Shown one piece after another: positions 17,081 to 26,345 of a stretch of 46,400 nucleotides of DNA; the first letter of the stretch is position 1, and every line of letters starts with the position of its first letter. The stretch is from contig SVOQ01000021.1 in assembly GCA_015066345.1 (NCBI GenBank), forward strand, positions 1-46,400, written 5' to 3'. A program made the translations under genes and the position numbers. Source of the stretch: Oscillospiraceae bacterium. GTDB taxonomy: Bacteria; Bacillota; Clostridia; Oscillospirales; Acutalibacteraceae. The notes under the pieces were generated by a model. The model ran no database searches, had not been told where the DNA came from, and saw only the letters and a list, made by a program, of their open reading frames with translations.

Positions 17081-18072
17081 AAAATGAATGGAAAATAGAT
17101 GTTCCGGTTCTACTTATATTTTTTGCAAGACCCGATACACTCCAAAAGGTTTTTGACTCTATAAGGGAGGCAAGACCCAGCACACTTCTTTTGTGGCAGG
17201 ACGGTCCCCGCGAGGGCAGACCCGATGATATAGAAAATATTGAGAAATGTCGTAAAATAGTTGAAAATATTGACTGGGAATGTACAGTTTATAAAAAATA
17301 TAACGAGAAAAACTACGGCTGTGACCCATCAACCTTCTACTCCCACAAATGGGCATTCTCCCTTGTAGATAAATGTATTATTCTGGAGGATGACCGAATT
17401 CCTTCACAGTCATTTTATCATTATTGCAAGTATCTTCTTGATAAATACGAAAACGATGAAAGAATAAATCACATCTGTGGTACCAACCTGTTTGATGTAT
17501 ATGAGGATTGTCCCGAGGATTATTTCTTTGCTCCCTGTGGTTCTACTGCATGGGCAACATGGAAAAGGGTTGCGGATAGCTGGGATGAGAACTATAAGTT
17601 TCTTGATGATGAGTATAAATTAAAATGTCTTGAAGCACTTTACGGAAAGACATGGGCTAATTCGTGGCATGGTACGGCTGTTCGTCATAAAAATACGGGT
17701 GTGCCTTATTGGGAAACAGTGCTTGGTATGGATGCTCTTCTTCATTCCCGACTTGCTATTATACCAAAAAAGAATATGGTCTGTGATATTGGACTTACTG
17801 AGAATGCAACCCATGCACATTCCCATGGGGAGTGCCTTCCTAAGGAATTCAAAAATATGTTCAATATGAAGGTTCATGAGTTACAGTTCCCATTGAATGA
17901 ACCCGAGCATATTGTTGCGGATATGAATTATATGTATAGGCTGACATTATTAAATGGTATGGGACATCCGTTTATTAAATTCAAGAGAAAAGTTGTTTAT
18001 TTATTAAAATGTATCCGTTATGGTAAGGTTAAGCTTATTTTTGCAAGTATAAAGAGAAAATTAAAAAGATGA
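17077..18072 (+). CDS. Nucleotide-diphospho-sugar (GT-A-like) glycosyltransferase
   Basis: This 331-residue protein starts with a GT-A-like strand (VPVLLIFFARPDTLQKVFDSI), has a LLWQDGPREG segment and an Asp pair in CIILEDDRIPSQSF (about residues 104-117) as a metal/nucleotide site, then GSTAWATWKRVADSW. This pattern fits GNT-I-like bacterial glycosyltransferases found in capsule loci. It is joined to the polymerase gene by an ATGA overlap. The exact donor is unknown. Confidence 0.8.
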   Translation: MKNEWKIDVPVLLIFFARPDTLQKVFDSIREARPSTLLLWQDGPREGRPDDIENIEKCRKIVENIDWECTVYKKYNEKNYGCDPSTFYSHKWAFSLVDKCIILEDDRIPSQSFYHYCKYLLDKYENDERINHICGTNLFDVYEDCPEDYFFAPCGSTAWATWKRVADSWDENYKFLDDEYKLKCLEALYGKTWANSWHGTAVRHKNTGVPYWETVLGMDALLHSRLAIIPKKNMVCDIGLTENATHAHSHGECLPKEFKNMFNMKVHELQFPLNEPEHIVADMNYMYRLTLLNGMGHPFIKFKRKVVYLLKCIRYGKVKLIFASIKRKLKR

Positions 18073-18080
18073 GGTAAAAT

Positions 18081-18887
18081 ATGAGCAAATATACCGTCAA
18101 AGGTTACGATATGGAAATTGTTCACGACAGAATGTTGCAGATAGCAACCGAGGTGGACAGAATCTGCCGTGAGCAGGGCTTTAAATGCTCCCTTTACGGT
18201 GGGTCCGTAATAGGTGCAGTCCGTCATAAGGGCTTTATCCCCTGGGATCACGATATTGATATGTGTATGCCCCGTAAGGATTACGATAAATTCGTAAAAT
18301 ATATGAAAAAACACCCTAACGAAAAAATCTTTTTCAGTAACTATTCCGCCGAAAAAAGGTATCCGAACAGCTGGGGTAAGGTACGCCTTAACGGTACTGT
18401 TTTTCTTGAGCAGGAGTTAGCAAGCCTTACGGAGCTTCATAAGGGTGTTTTTATAGATTTACACCCCATTGATAACATACTTCCTAAATTTTTACCCTTG
18501 CAGGTCAAACTCGCTATGTTCTGGTCAAGCGTGGGCAAGGTGAAAAGCGGTATTTACAACGGCTCCGCCAAAAAAAGAAGCGTTTATAAGCTTTTTTCAT
18601 GGCTTCCCTATGGTGTTATTAATGCCTTGCGCGGTGGCGCTATGAAAATGTTCAAGTATCTTCCTACAAAGTTCGTCTATAAGGTGGCTCACCCTAATAA
18701 CGGTATTTATCCCATACCCAGATGTACCTTTGAGGATTTAATTGACCATAAATTTGAAGATAAAACGTTTTATATACCAAAGAATTATGACGAGTTTTTG
18801 ACAAAACGCTACGGCAATTATATGGAGATTCCGCCTGAATCCGAAATTTACGATTGTTGCCAGAGTATTATAGAATGTGAATTATAA
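18081..18887 (+). CDS. LicD-family phosphotransferase
   Basis: This 268-residue protein has the LicD signature YGGSVIGAVRHKGFIPWDHD followed by ID at about residues 39-60. LicD and fukutin-type enzymes transfer phosphocholine, ribitol-phosphate or similar groups onto glycans. The second Asp of the usual WDDDID is His here (WDHDID), a mild deviation. A C-terminal CQSIIECEL end was not assigned. Within this cluster it likely decorates the repeat with a phospho-substituent. No choline uptake or LicC gene is present in the window, so the group transferred is unknown. Confidence 0.88.
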   Translation: MSKYTVKGYDMEIVHDRMLQIATEVDRICREQGFKCSLYGGSVIGAVRHKGFIPWDHDIDMCMPRKDYDKFVKYMKKHPNEKIFFSNYSAEKRYPNSWGKVRLNGTVFLEQELASLTELHKGVFIDLHPIDNILPKFLPLQVKLAMFWSSVGKVKSGIYNGSAKKRSVYKLFSWLPYGVINALRGGAMKMFKYLPTKFVYKVAHPNNGIYPIPRCTFEDLIDHKFEDKTFYIPKNYDEFLTKRYGNYMEIPPESEIYDCCQSIIECEL

Positions 18888-18896
18888 GAGGTTATA

Positions 18897-20492
18897 ATGG
18901 AAAAGAAAGAAACAACATCTCTGAAATGGAAAACCATAACAAGCGTAATATGGAAATTTACGGAAAAGGTTGCGGCTCAGGCTATCCACTTTGTGGTTTC
19001 AATAATCCTGGCAAGGCTTCTGGCTCCCGAGGACTACGGCATAATCGCTCTTGTTTCCGTTTTTATCACAATATGTAACAAGCTTGTTATAAGCGGCTTT
19101 GCTACCTCTCTTATTCAGAAGAAGGATGCGGATAATCTGGATTTTTCAACCATCTTTTATTTCAGCTGTGCTATGGCAGCGGTTCTTTACGTTGTCCTGT
19201 GGTTTGGCGCCCCGCTTATAGCCGGCTTCTATTCAGAATATGAAAACGGACTTTTGATTCAGGTTATAAGAGTTATGGGTCTTAATGTATTTATTATTGC
19301 TGTCAACAGCGTTCAACAGGCTTATGTATCCCGTACGATGCAGTTTAAAAGATATTTCCTCTCTACAATTTTGGGAAATACGATTTCCGCTGCGGTTGGT
19401 ATAGGCTTGGCGGTTGGTGGTTACGGAGTATGGGCTCTTGTGGCACAGACCTTATTGTCAGCTCTTATTAATGGTATTGTTTTATGGTTTACCGTTAAAT
19501 GGAGACCCCAGTTGAAATTCTCCTTTAAAAGATTCAAGGAGCTTTTTTCATACGGATGGAAAATTTTTACAGCATCAATAATAAAGACTATATATAATGA
19601 ATTAAGAAGTCTTGTTATAGGTAAATTCAGTCCTGCGGACCTGGCTTTCTACAACAAGGCTCAAAGCTTTCCCCAGTTAATAGACAGTAATGTTGAAGGT
19701 ACTATCGACAGTGTCCTCTTTCCGGCTATTTCAAAAAAGCAGGCGTCAAAGGATGAAATGCGCGCAATGCTACGCAGGGCTATTAAAACTACATCCTACA
19801 TACTTATACCCTTACTTGTAGGATTATCAGCTGTCTCAAAGCCTGTTATTCTTATACTTTTAGGTGAGGATTGGGCGCAAAGTATACCCCTTATGCAGAT
19901 ACTTTCCTTTGCTTTTGTTCTGGCACCTATGGAAATCGAAAATCTGCAGGCGATTAAAGCAACAGGACGAAGCGACATAGTCTTAAAGCTTGAAATTATT
20001 AAAAAAGTAGTGGGAATATTATTGATTATTGCTTCAGTTCCATTCGGTGTAACTGCTATGGCTGTTTCGGCAGTTGTTGTGGCAATTTTCTCGGCAATAG
20101 TTAATGCAGTTCCCAACAAAAAGCTTCTTGGCTACACCTTCAAAATGCAGATAAAGGATATTCTTCCCACTCTTGTTCTTTCGGCTGTAATGTTCGGTGC
20201 AGTATATTCTGTTTCGCTTATAAAAGAAAGCGTATGGAAAGGTGTTGGTGAAAAGGTTGCAGGATTATTTACTTCACTGATATCGCATATACCCTCGGAA
20301 GAAATACAGAATTGGGTTATAAATTTTGTTGTTAATAATACAGGCTTATGCTTTATGCTTTTGGTACAGGTTGTTGTGGGTGTAGTTATTTATATATCCC
20401 TTTCAGTAATATTTAAGGTAGAAAGCTTTAAGTATATATTAGGTTTATTAAAAGGTTTTTTACCCCAAAAAACTAAAAAGACAGAGGAATAA
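18897..20492 (+). CDS. Polysaccharide flippase (Wzx/MOP superfamily)
   Basis: This 531-residue integral membrane protein has about 12-14 helices. The N-terminal segment with AQAIHFVVSIILARLLAPED and YGIIALV is typical of polysaccharide-transport (PST) flippases such as WzxC and TuaB. It would move undecaprenyl-linked repeat units to the outer face for the Wzy-like polymerase. The presence of Wzx and Wzy types together defines a Wzy-dependent pathway. Chain-length and tyrosine-kinase regulators are not in the window. The C-terminal part is longer than average, with a Lys-rich tail. Confidence 0.92.
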   Translation: MEKKETTSLKWKTITSVIWKFTEKVAAQAIHFVVSIILARLLAPEDYGIIALVSVFITICNKLVISGFATSLIQKKDADNLDFSTIFYFSCAMAAVLYVVLWFGAPLIAGFYSEYENGLLIQVIRVMGLNVFIIAVNSVQQAYVSRTMQFKRYFLSTILGNTISAAVGIGLAVGGYGVWALVAQTLLSALINGIVLWFTVKWRPQLKFSFKRFKELFSYGWKIFTASIIKTIYNELRSLVIGKFSPADLAFYNKAQSFPQLIDSNVEGTIDSVLFPAISKKQASKDEMRAMLRRAIKTTSYILIPLLVGLSAVSKPVILILLGEDWAQSIPLMQILSFAFVLAPMEIENLQAIKATGRSDIVLKLEIIKKVVGILLIIASVPFGVTAMAVSAVVVAIFSAIVNAVPNKKLLGYTFKMQIKDILPTLVLSAVMFGAVYSVSLIKESVWKGVGEKVAGLFTSLISHIPSEEIQNWVINFVVNNTGLCFMLLVQVVVGVVIYISLSVIFKVESFKYILGLLKGFLPQKTKKTEE

Positions 20493-20493
20493 A

Positions 20494-21657
20494 ATGAAAA
20501 TTTTAATTGTTGGTGATGCAAGCTCAATATTTGTAAAACAATATATTGAATATGTTTTACTCGATGGTACAAACGAGATTGTTTTGTTACAGGAAAATCC
20601 TTTGTTTGAAGGATATCGAGAATTCTACGAAAAAAATAAAGTAAAGATTGAACCGTTATGGAACAAGAAAAATAACTTAATAAAAAAGGTTCCTGTTGTA
20701 AGGGCAGTTTTAGGTACAAAGCTTTGGTGCAAATACATAAAGAAGAAATACGGACATTTTGATTTGGTGCAAGTTCATGGTGTTAACCGCAGTCGAGGCA
20801 ATATCGGTAAAAATCTAAGAGGTATCTGCGACAAATTGATTGTTTCGGTATGGGGAGACGAGATTTTCAGAAACAGTCCCGAAACTATGGAAAAGCACAA
20901 AGCCTATTATTCCTGTGCGGACAGAGTAACAATGGCAACCAAAGCAATGGTTGAAAGATTCAATGCTGTTTATAATAACGAGTTCTCCCACAAGGTCTCA
21001 ATGAACAAATTTGCTATAGGATTGTTTGATAAAATCGATAATGCGAAAAAAGAGTTTTCCCGAGAGCAGATTTGCAAAGAATTCGGTATTGAGCATCCTG
21101 AAAAGACACTTGTTTTTGTGGGACACAATGGACGCAGTGCTCAGAGGCACACTGAACTTACCAAGGAGCTTTTTAAACTGTCTGAAAAGGCTAAGAATGA
21201 TATTGTTCTTGTATATACTATGACTTATGGTGTGCGTGATAACGCATACATTGAGGAAATGGAGGCAGCCGCAAAGCAAACAGGTTGTGAGTATGTGATT
21301 CTCCGTGACTTTATGAATGAAGAAACCTCAGCTAAGCTCCGGACAATATGTGACATTATGTTACACGCACAGCTGACAGATGCTTTTTCAGCTTCAATTC
21401 AGGAAAGTCTTTATAGCGGAAGCATAATAATCAATGGTTCCTGGCTTCCGTACAACGAGCTTCCTAATTATAAGGAATGTGTTGTTGAATATGACGATAT
21501 TTCACAGGTCAGCAATACTCTTGAAAAAGTTCTTAAAGATAAGGAGCAGTACAAAGCTAAATTTACAGCAAATCGTGAAATTCTTAGGCAAATTTCTTCT
21601 TCACAGGTAACTACCGAAAAATGGAAAGAAACCATTTCTTTGTGTATGAGGACTTGA
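20494..21657 (+). CDS. Glycosyltransferase, GT4-like
   Basis: This 387-residue protein starts KILIVGDASSIFVKQYIE, a Rossmann-like strand and loop used by many GT-B enzymes. The middle contains LIVSVWGDEIFRNSPETME, and the C-terminal domain has TLVFVGHNGRSAQRH and LHAQLTDAFSASIQESLYSG, a donor-site helix with Glu. It is 1 bp downstream of the flippase. It is probably a family 4 type enzyme, at somewhat lower certainty. It would add a sugar late in the repeat unit. Confidence 0.8.
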   Translation: MKILIVGDASSIFVKQYIEYVLLDGTNEIVLLQENPLFEGYREFYEKNKVKIEPLWNKKNNLIKKVPVVRAVLGTKLWCKYIKKKYGHFDLVQVHGVNRSRGNIGKNLRGICDKLIVSVWGDEIFRNSPETMEKHKAYYSCADRVTMATKAMVERFNAVYNNEFSHKVSMNKFAIGLFDKIDNAKKEFSREQICKEFGIEHPEKTLVFVGHNGRSAQRHTELTKELFKLSEKAKNDIVLVYTMTYGVRDNAYIEEMEAAAKQTGCEYVILRDFMNEETSAKLRTICDIMLHAQLTDAFSASIQESLYSGSIIINGSWLPYNELPNYKECVVEYDDISQVSNTLEKVLKDKEQYKAKFTANREILRQISSSQVTTEKWKETISLCMRT

Positions 21658-21674
21658 TAATAAGGAGGGGGAAA

Positions 21675-22748
21675 ATGTCAAATAAAATTATTGAGAAAAA
21701 AGAACTGTTGTTTGAAAGCAGATTCTTAAGTGTAGCCTTTTTTGTCTGTTCACTTATGGTTGTAGGTATACATTCTTATAATATATCGGATTCCACCGTG
21801 AACACAGCAGCAGGGTATATCGAAAGCTTTTTATGCCATGGTATATTTATTGCTGCGGTTCCTGTGTTTTTCTTCTTTTCGGGATACTTGTTTTTCAGAA
21901 ATGTGTCTACAACAAAAGATGTTTTCAAAAAAATGGGTACAAGAGTCAAGAGCGTGCTGATGCCATTTCTGGTGTGGTCTGCTATTTATCTGGTCATTTT
22001 TTCTTTGGCGAGTCTTACGCCTTTTTATTCGAGCGACGGAGTAAGCTTTGCACCGTTGGATATTTTAAAGGGTATAGTTTTTTATCGTTTCAGCTTTCCT
22101 TTATGGTATATGTATCAGTTGGTTATGTTTATTTTGCTTACACCATTGATAAATGTACTTTTGAAAAAACGATATCTGAGCCTTGCTCTACTGGCTGTCC
22201 TTATAGTTATTGCTATATTTGTGAAAGATTCATTTGATGTTGAAATTTTCCCTGATAGTAATCGTTCTCTGTTTCAGATTAACTTCTTTTGTTATTATTT
22301 TGCCGGTTGCTTAGCCGTTAAGTTTTCTGATGTGTTATTAAAAATAAAGCAAATAATTGAAAATAAAAGAGTTTTGGTTGCTCTTGTGTCGGGCGTTTTA
22401 TTGGTCGGCTTTGCATTTGTACAATCAATAATCTTTGAGGAACGCATAACGTTTTTCTATGACAGATTTTTTGTTCCCTTTGTTTTTATATGTTTGTTTA
22501 TTTTCTTATGGTGTATATATAAAAAAATACCTTATGTAAAAAACGCATCGACAATGGTAGTTTACGGAGTTCATTCTGTTATAGGAACTGTTTTAGGAAA
22601 TTTATTGGCAGGAGTTTACAGTAAAGTTCCTACATTGTTATACTTTATACTTGCATATGTAACTGTTTCTATATTGAGTTTTACATTCGCTTATATAATA
22701 AAAAGATTTATAAAGCCGATAAATTTCATATTAAGCGGCGGTAGATAA
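21675..22748 (+). CDS. Membrane acyltransferase (acyltransferase 3 family), second copy
   Basis: This is a 357-residue polytopic membrane protein with about ten helices. The family His is seen in LMVVGIHSYNIS, followed by FFFSGYLFFRN, typical of acyltransferase-3 proteins. The start at 21675 is chosen because a strong AAGGAGGGGG lies just upstream; the longer frame from 21621 would overlap the previous gene. It is the last gene of the polysaccharide cluster and, like the copy at 13562, may acetylate the polymer. Two copies suggest two acylation sites. Confidence 0.85.
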   Translation: MSNKIIEKKELLFESRFLSVAFFVCSLMVVGIHSYNISDSTVNTAAGYIESFLCHGIFIAAVPVFFFFSGYLFFRNVSTTKDVFKKMGTRVKSVLMPFLVWSAIYLVIFSLASLTPFYSSDGVSFAPLDILKGIVFYRFSFPLWYMYQLVMFILLTPLINVLLKKRYLSLALLAVLIVIAIFVKDSFDVEIFPDSNRSLFQINFFCYYFAGCLAVKFSDVLLKIKQIIENKRVLVALVSGVLLVGFAFVQSIIFEERITFFYDRFFVPFVFICLFIFLWCIYKKIPYVKNASTMVVYGVHSVIGTVLGNLLAGVYSKVPTLLYFILAYVTVSILSFTFAYIIKRFIKPINFILSGGR

Positions 22749-22772
22749 AAAATTATAAGGGAGTGATTGTTT

Positions 22773-24221
22773 TTGTCAACTAAAATTAAAAATCCTATGG
22801 AGCAAAAGCACGTTAAAAACGTGGAATTTGTTTTCTACCTTGCGGCGATATTCTTCTATACCATGATGACGGGTATCGTAGGTAGCTACCGTCAGGCTTA
22901 TCTCGTTAATATTCTGAAACTTTCAGATGACTCCGTTTCATTTTATAACGCATTCCTCAGTATTGCGGGCTTTGTAATGAGCTTCGTTTACGCTATGATT
23001 ATTGATAACCGTAAAATCGGCAAAAAGGGTAAGTTTATACCCATTGTCAATGCGGTGGCTATTCCAATAGGTATTGTTACAATGCTCCTTTTCTATACAC
23101 CCAAGGGTCTTTCGGGTACAATTCTTATGATATACCTTATTACAATAGGTATGCTCCACGGCGCATGTACCAGCTTCGGTAATGCTATAAACCTTGTTTC
23201 GTACGTTGTTTCACCCAATAACAAAGAGCGTGATAAGGTTATTTCATTCAGAAGTATTTCCAGTGCCGTCGGTAACTCCGCACCGCTTGTTGTAGTACTT
23301 GTTATAGGTCTTATTATTGATAAGGTTTCTCCCGATAACCCCAACAAAGAGTATATGGAGTATATTATTGGAGCTTCACTTATAAGCGTTATCGGTACTA
23401 TAATTACCTTAATGGGTATGCGATTCTTAAAGGAAAGAATCACTTACACCGAAGAAAAGAAAAATCCCTTCAAAGGCTTTGTTGATATTATTAAAAACAA
23501 GTATGCGTGGACTATTATCATCAGCGAAACCCTTAAGAATTTACGCGGTATTGCTAACTATATGGGTCCATTCCTTGCAGCGGCTCTTCTCGGCGGTACG
23601 GATAAATTCCTTCTTTTCGGTCTTCCTACGGGTATCGGTACTGCGGTTGGTATGCTCGTTATAAACTTCTTACTTAAGAAATTTACCGCTAAGGTTCTTT
23701 ATATTGCATCTGGTATTTACTCCGTTACAGTGAATGTAATTGCTTTTGCTGTTGGTTATATGTATTTCACCACCGGTGCAGGTGCTTTGCAGATAATCTT
23801 TATTGCTTGTCTTTTCCTTATTGGTCTTCAGTTCGGTGCTTCTAACCTTCTTCCTTCAATGTTCCAGGCAGACGTGCTTGAATCCATTGAACTTCAGACA
23901 AAGGGTAAACGTCTTGATGCGGCTCTTCCCACAGTTATCGGTATAGGCACTATGGTAACGGGAACTATTGCTCAGTCACTTTCACCCCAGATTCTTTACG
24001 GTGAGGGTTCAATTATCGGTTACATTCAGCCTACGGATGATGTTCCTAACCCCACTCAGAGCCTGGAAACAAAAATCATGATGCTTTTCTTCTATACTAT
24101 TTTCCACGGTATTATGATGTTCCTTGCGGGTGTTCCCTTCTTCTTCTATAAGCTTACGGGTAAAAGGAAAGAGGAAGTACACAATGCAGTTCTCGCACAA
24201 CGCGAAGAATTAGCACAATAA
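22773..24221 (+). CDS. GPH-family sugar:cation symporter
   Basis: This is a 12-helix major-facilitator transporter of about 483 residues. The overall layout, with a long N-terminal helix pair, IGLIIDKVSPD in the middle and a Lys/Glu-rich cytoplasmic tail, fits the glycoside-pentoside-hexuronide:cation family, although the typical N-terminal Asp motif is less clear than in the convergent gene at 24279. The start is uncertain: TTG at 22773 has an AAGGGAG site 9 bases upstream; TTG at 22767 is too close to it. It is convergent with the next transporter, and they share a bidirectional terminator. The substrate is unknown. Confidence 0.8.
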   Translation: MSTKIKNPMEQKHVKNVEFVFYLAAIFFYTMMTGIVGSYRQAYLVNILKLSDDSVSFYNAFLSIAGFVMSFVYAMIIDNRKIGKKGKFIPIVNAVAIPIGIVTMLLFYTPKGLSGTILMIYLITIGMLHGACTSFGNAINLVSYVVSPNNKERDKVISFRSISSAVGNSAPLVVVLVIGLIIDKVSPDNPNKEYMEYIIGASLISVIGTIITLMGMRFLKERITYTEEKKNPFKGFVDIIKNKYAWTIIISETLKNLRGIANYMGPFLAAALLGGTDKFLLFGLPTGIGTAVGMLVINFLLKKFTAKVLYIASGIYSVTVNVIAFAVGYMYFTTGAGALQIIFIACLFLIGLQFGASNLLPSMFQADVLESIELQTKGKRLDAALPTVIGIGTMVTGTIAQSLSPQILYGEGSIIGYIQPTDDVPNPTQSLETKIMMLFFYTIFHGIMMFLAGVPFFFYKLTGKRKEEVHNAVLAQREELAQ

Positions 24222-24264
24222 AAAATATGACCTCTACTCCAAACGGAATAGAGGCCATATTTTT
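24221..24264. terminator. Bidirectional terminator between the two transporters
   Basis: The inverted repeat AAAAATATG-CCTCTA/TAGAGG-CATATTTTT has one mismatch and a central AAAC region, with A-run and T-run on its two sides. It sits in the 57-bp gap between convergent genes and can end transcription from both. Confidence 0.88.
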
Positions 24265-24278
24265 TTATATAATGTATT

Positions 24279-25898
24279 TCATTCGTCAATTTCGATTCCG
24301 CGTTCTTTACGAAGAACAGCAAGTTCGCTGAAAATCTTTTCTTTCTTTTTACCTGTAAGGTCGTAGAAGAAAAGAGGAATTGCACAAAGAAGAAGGCTAA
24401 GACCGGGAACGATAGTAACAAGCGAGAACATACCGAAATTCTGAATCGGTTCAAGGTTCATTGCAAAGTCAACAATGCTTTCGGCTTTGCTGTTAAGTGT
24501 AGCAACGTCAAGGTCGATAATCATATACATACCGATAATCATAACAGTTGCAAATGCATTACCGATTTTATTAACAAAGGACTGACAAGCGGAGCCGAGA
24601 CCCGTATTTCTGAAGCCTGTTTTCCATTCCATAAAGTCAAGACAGTCGCAAACCATTGCGAACGAAACGTTGTTGATAACACCGAGGGGAATACTTGAAA
24701 TAAGCATAAAGGGAATGCAAAAAACAAGATTTTTTGTTGTCCATCCTACAAAAATTGTGATACAACTTGCAATAAATCCACCAATGCAGGAAGCAATCAT
24801 AATCTGCTTATATTCAAATTTCTTGTAAAGCTTGGGAAGGAAGAGCATTGCGCCGAACATACCAACAGCGGCACAAATCTGAATAACAAGAGCAACGGTA
24901 GATGTGTTTTTGATATAGTCGGCTTCAGTTGATATTGCCAAAGAGGCAAATTCTGTTCCTTTTTCAACTTTTGAAAGAATGGTAAACATATCAATAAAAG
25001 AAAGTTTTCCTTTGAAAAATGCAATAATAGGCTCAAAAGTAACGTAAAGACCGGAATAACGGGCTACGTGGGGAGCCGCTGCCTGAAGCATATATCTACC
25101 GAATGAAAGAACACCGGAAAGAACAACTAACATAAGGGGTTTACAAGTGAATATTCTTTTAAGTGTACCGGGTTCACCGGGTGCTTTTTTCTGAGCATCG
25201 GGAATCTGGATTCTTTCTTTTGTTTTAAAGGTTGAAAGAGTGAACAGGGGCATACCGATGGCAGCCATTGAAATAGCCATAACAGCATATTTAAAAACAT
25301 CGAACTCATCTTCACTCATATAAGAGAAGAAAGAGGTATACAGTAAGCCCATAATTATGGGAAGTGCAACTGTAACAGCTGAACCGATACCACCAACGGT
25401 TTTACCGTAGGAGATAAGATTTCCTCTTTCCTTGGGATTGGGAGTCATAACATTGGGCATACTCCAGAAGGGAACGTCACTTGCGGTATAAACCATACCC
25501 CAGATAACGTAAACGGCGGCTACGAAAACATAGAGCCATATTGATTTATTCTGTGTATCAAAGCCGGGATTTACAAACATAAGTATTGTAAGTGCGGCAA
25601 TGGGTATAGCGGTTATTAAGGGGTAGGGACGCATTCTGCCGAATTTGGTTGAGCGTCTGTCAACAAGCATACCCATCATAGGGTCGTTGATAGCATCCCA
25701 CACACGGGCGAGAAGCATAAGCATAATAACAAACATTGCGTTAAGGGAAAGCACGTTCATATAGTAGTCAGTTATGTAACTTGACATACAACTGTAAACA
25801 AGACCCTGACCCAATGCAGCAATAGCATAAGCGCGGACTTCGTTTTTAGGAACATATTTTTTACCGATGGAATCGGTAGCAGGTTTAGTTTTAGCCAT
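24279..25898 (-). CDS. GPH-family sugar:cation symporter (MelB-like)
   Basis: This 539-residue major-facilitator transporter has the MelB/GPH signature in its N-terminal half: RVWDAINDPMMGMLVDR (about residues 66-82), with the two Asp that bind Na+ or H+ in MelB. The C-terminal half has IPLGVINNVSFAMVCDCLDF, also typical. A region near residues 290-330 is an unusual long insertion between helices. It imports a glycoside with a cation. An AGGAGG precedes the ATG. Its position next to the glycosidase and sulfatase genes suggests it takes up their products or substrates. It may run on the sodium gradient made by the decarboxylase at 41443-44989. Confidence 0.9.
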   Translation of the reverse strand: MAKTKPATDSIGKKYVPKNEVRAYAIAALGQGLVYSCMSSYITDYYMNVLSLNAMFVIMLMLLARVWDAINDPMMGMLVDRRSTKFGRMRPYPLITAIPIAALTILMFVNPGFDTQNKSIWLYVFVAAVYVIWGMVYTASDVPFWSMPNVMTPNPKERGNLISYGKTVGGIGSAVTVALPIIMGLLYTSFFSYMSEDEFDVFKYAVMAISMAAIGMPLFTLSTFKTKERIQIPDAQKKAPGEPGTLKRIFTCKPLMLVVLSGVLSFGRYMLQAAAPHVARYSGLYVTFEPIIAFFKGKLSFIDMFTILSKVEKGTEFASLAISTEADYIKNTSTVALVIQICAAVGMFGAMLFLPKLYKKFEYKQIMIASCIGGFIASCITIFVGWTTKNLVFCIPFMLISSIPLGVINNVSFAMVCDCLDFMEWKTGFRNTGLGSACQSFVNKIGNAFATVMIIGMYMIIDLDVATLNSKAESIVDFAMNLEPIQNFGMFSLVTIVPGLSLLLCAIPLFFYDLTGKKKEKIFSELAVLRKERGIEIDE

Positions 25899-25960
25899 AT
25901 TAACCTCCTGAATAGAAATTATAAATTAAGATTATCATATTTACACCGCTTTTGCAACAA

Positions 25961-25993
25961 AAAATAAAGAAACCACAAAAAGTGATTTCTTTT
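25961..25993 (-). terminator. Terminator following a decayed tRNA 3' end
   Basis: On the minus strand an 8-bp stem, GAAATCAC/GTGGTTTC with one G-T pair, and a TTTTT loop is followed by ATTTTTTG. It lies directly after the tRNA-like 3' end at 25994-26012 in the minus direction, the same arrangement as at 30648 and 32869. Confidence 0.65.
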
Positions 25994-26012
25994 TGGTGAG
26001 GGAAAAGGGACT
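25994..26012 (-). repeat. Decayed tRNA-Leu 3' end (possible old attachment site)
   Basis: Nineteen bases ending in a CCA complement match the 3' end of the tRNA-Leu gene at 32869 with one mismatch (TGGTGaGGGAAAAGGGACT). Similarity then fades. It is in the same orientation as the intact tRNA and is also followed by a terminator. This may be the trace of an earlier integration. The rest of 26013-26095 shows nothing recognisable. Confidence 0.5.
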
Positions 26013-26095
26013 TTGATTATGAGAACAATACTGTTAAAAGACATAAAGAGAAAAATTCTCACGAATCCCCATTCTTTTGTCCCCTTAAACCTGGT

Positions 26096-26255
26096 TAGAG
26101 TGGGTAAAGCGTATCCGAACCAGCCTTAAACGGCGAGGTTTCGGTACTTTTGCCCGATTTGCCCTTGAAAGGCGCCAGATTTACGAGTATTTTAACGAAA
26201 TATGAGTGGAAAAGACTATCCCAAAATCTGGTTCGGATACGCTTTACCCACTCTA
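26096..26255. mobile_element. MITE-like element with 26-bp perfect terminal inverted repeats and TA ends
   Basis: Positions 26098-26123 and 26228-26253 are perfect inverted repeats of 26 bp (GAGTGGGTAAAGCGTATC... and its complement), both flanked by TA. The whole 156-bp body has no reading frame of note. TA at both ends is the target-site duplication of IS630/Tc1-mariner elements, so this is probably a non-autonomous member of that group. A second inner pair, CCAGATTT/AAATCTGG, could form an alternative hairpin. It lies 90 bp beyond the stop of the GH18 gene. The rest of 26256-26345 shows nothing recognisable. Confidence 0.65.
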
Positions 26256-26345
26256 GATAAGCGTTAGGTGGAAACTATTTGACATACACTACATTATTTT
26301 TGTCGGAAAACGGTTTTTTGAATGAATTTCACCGGAACAATTATA

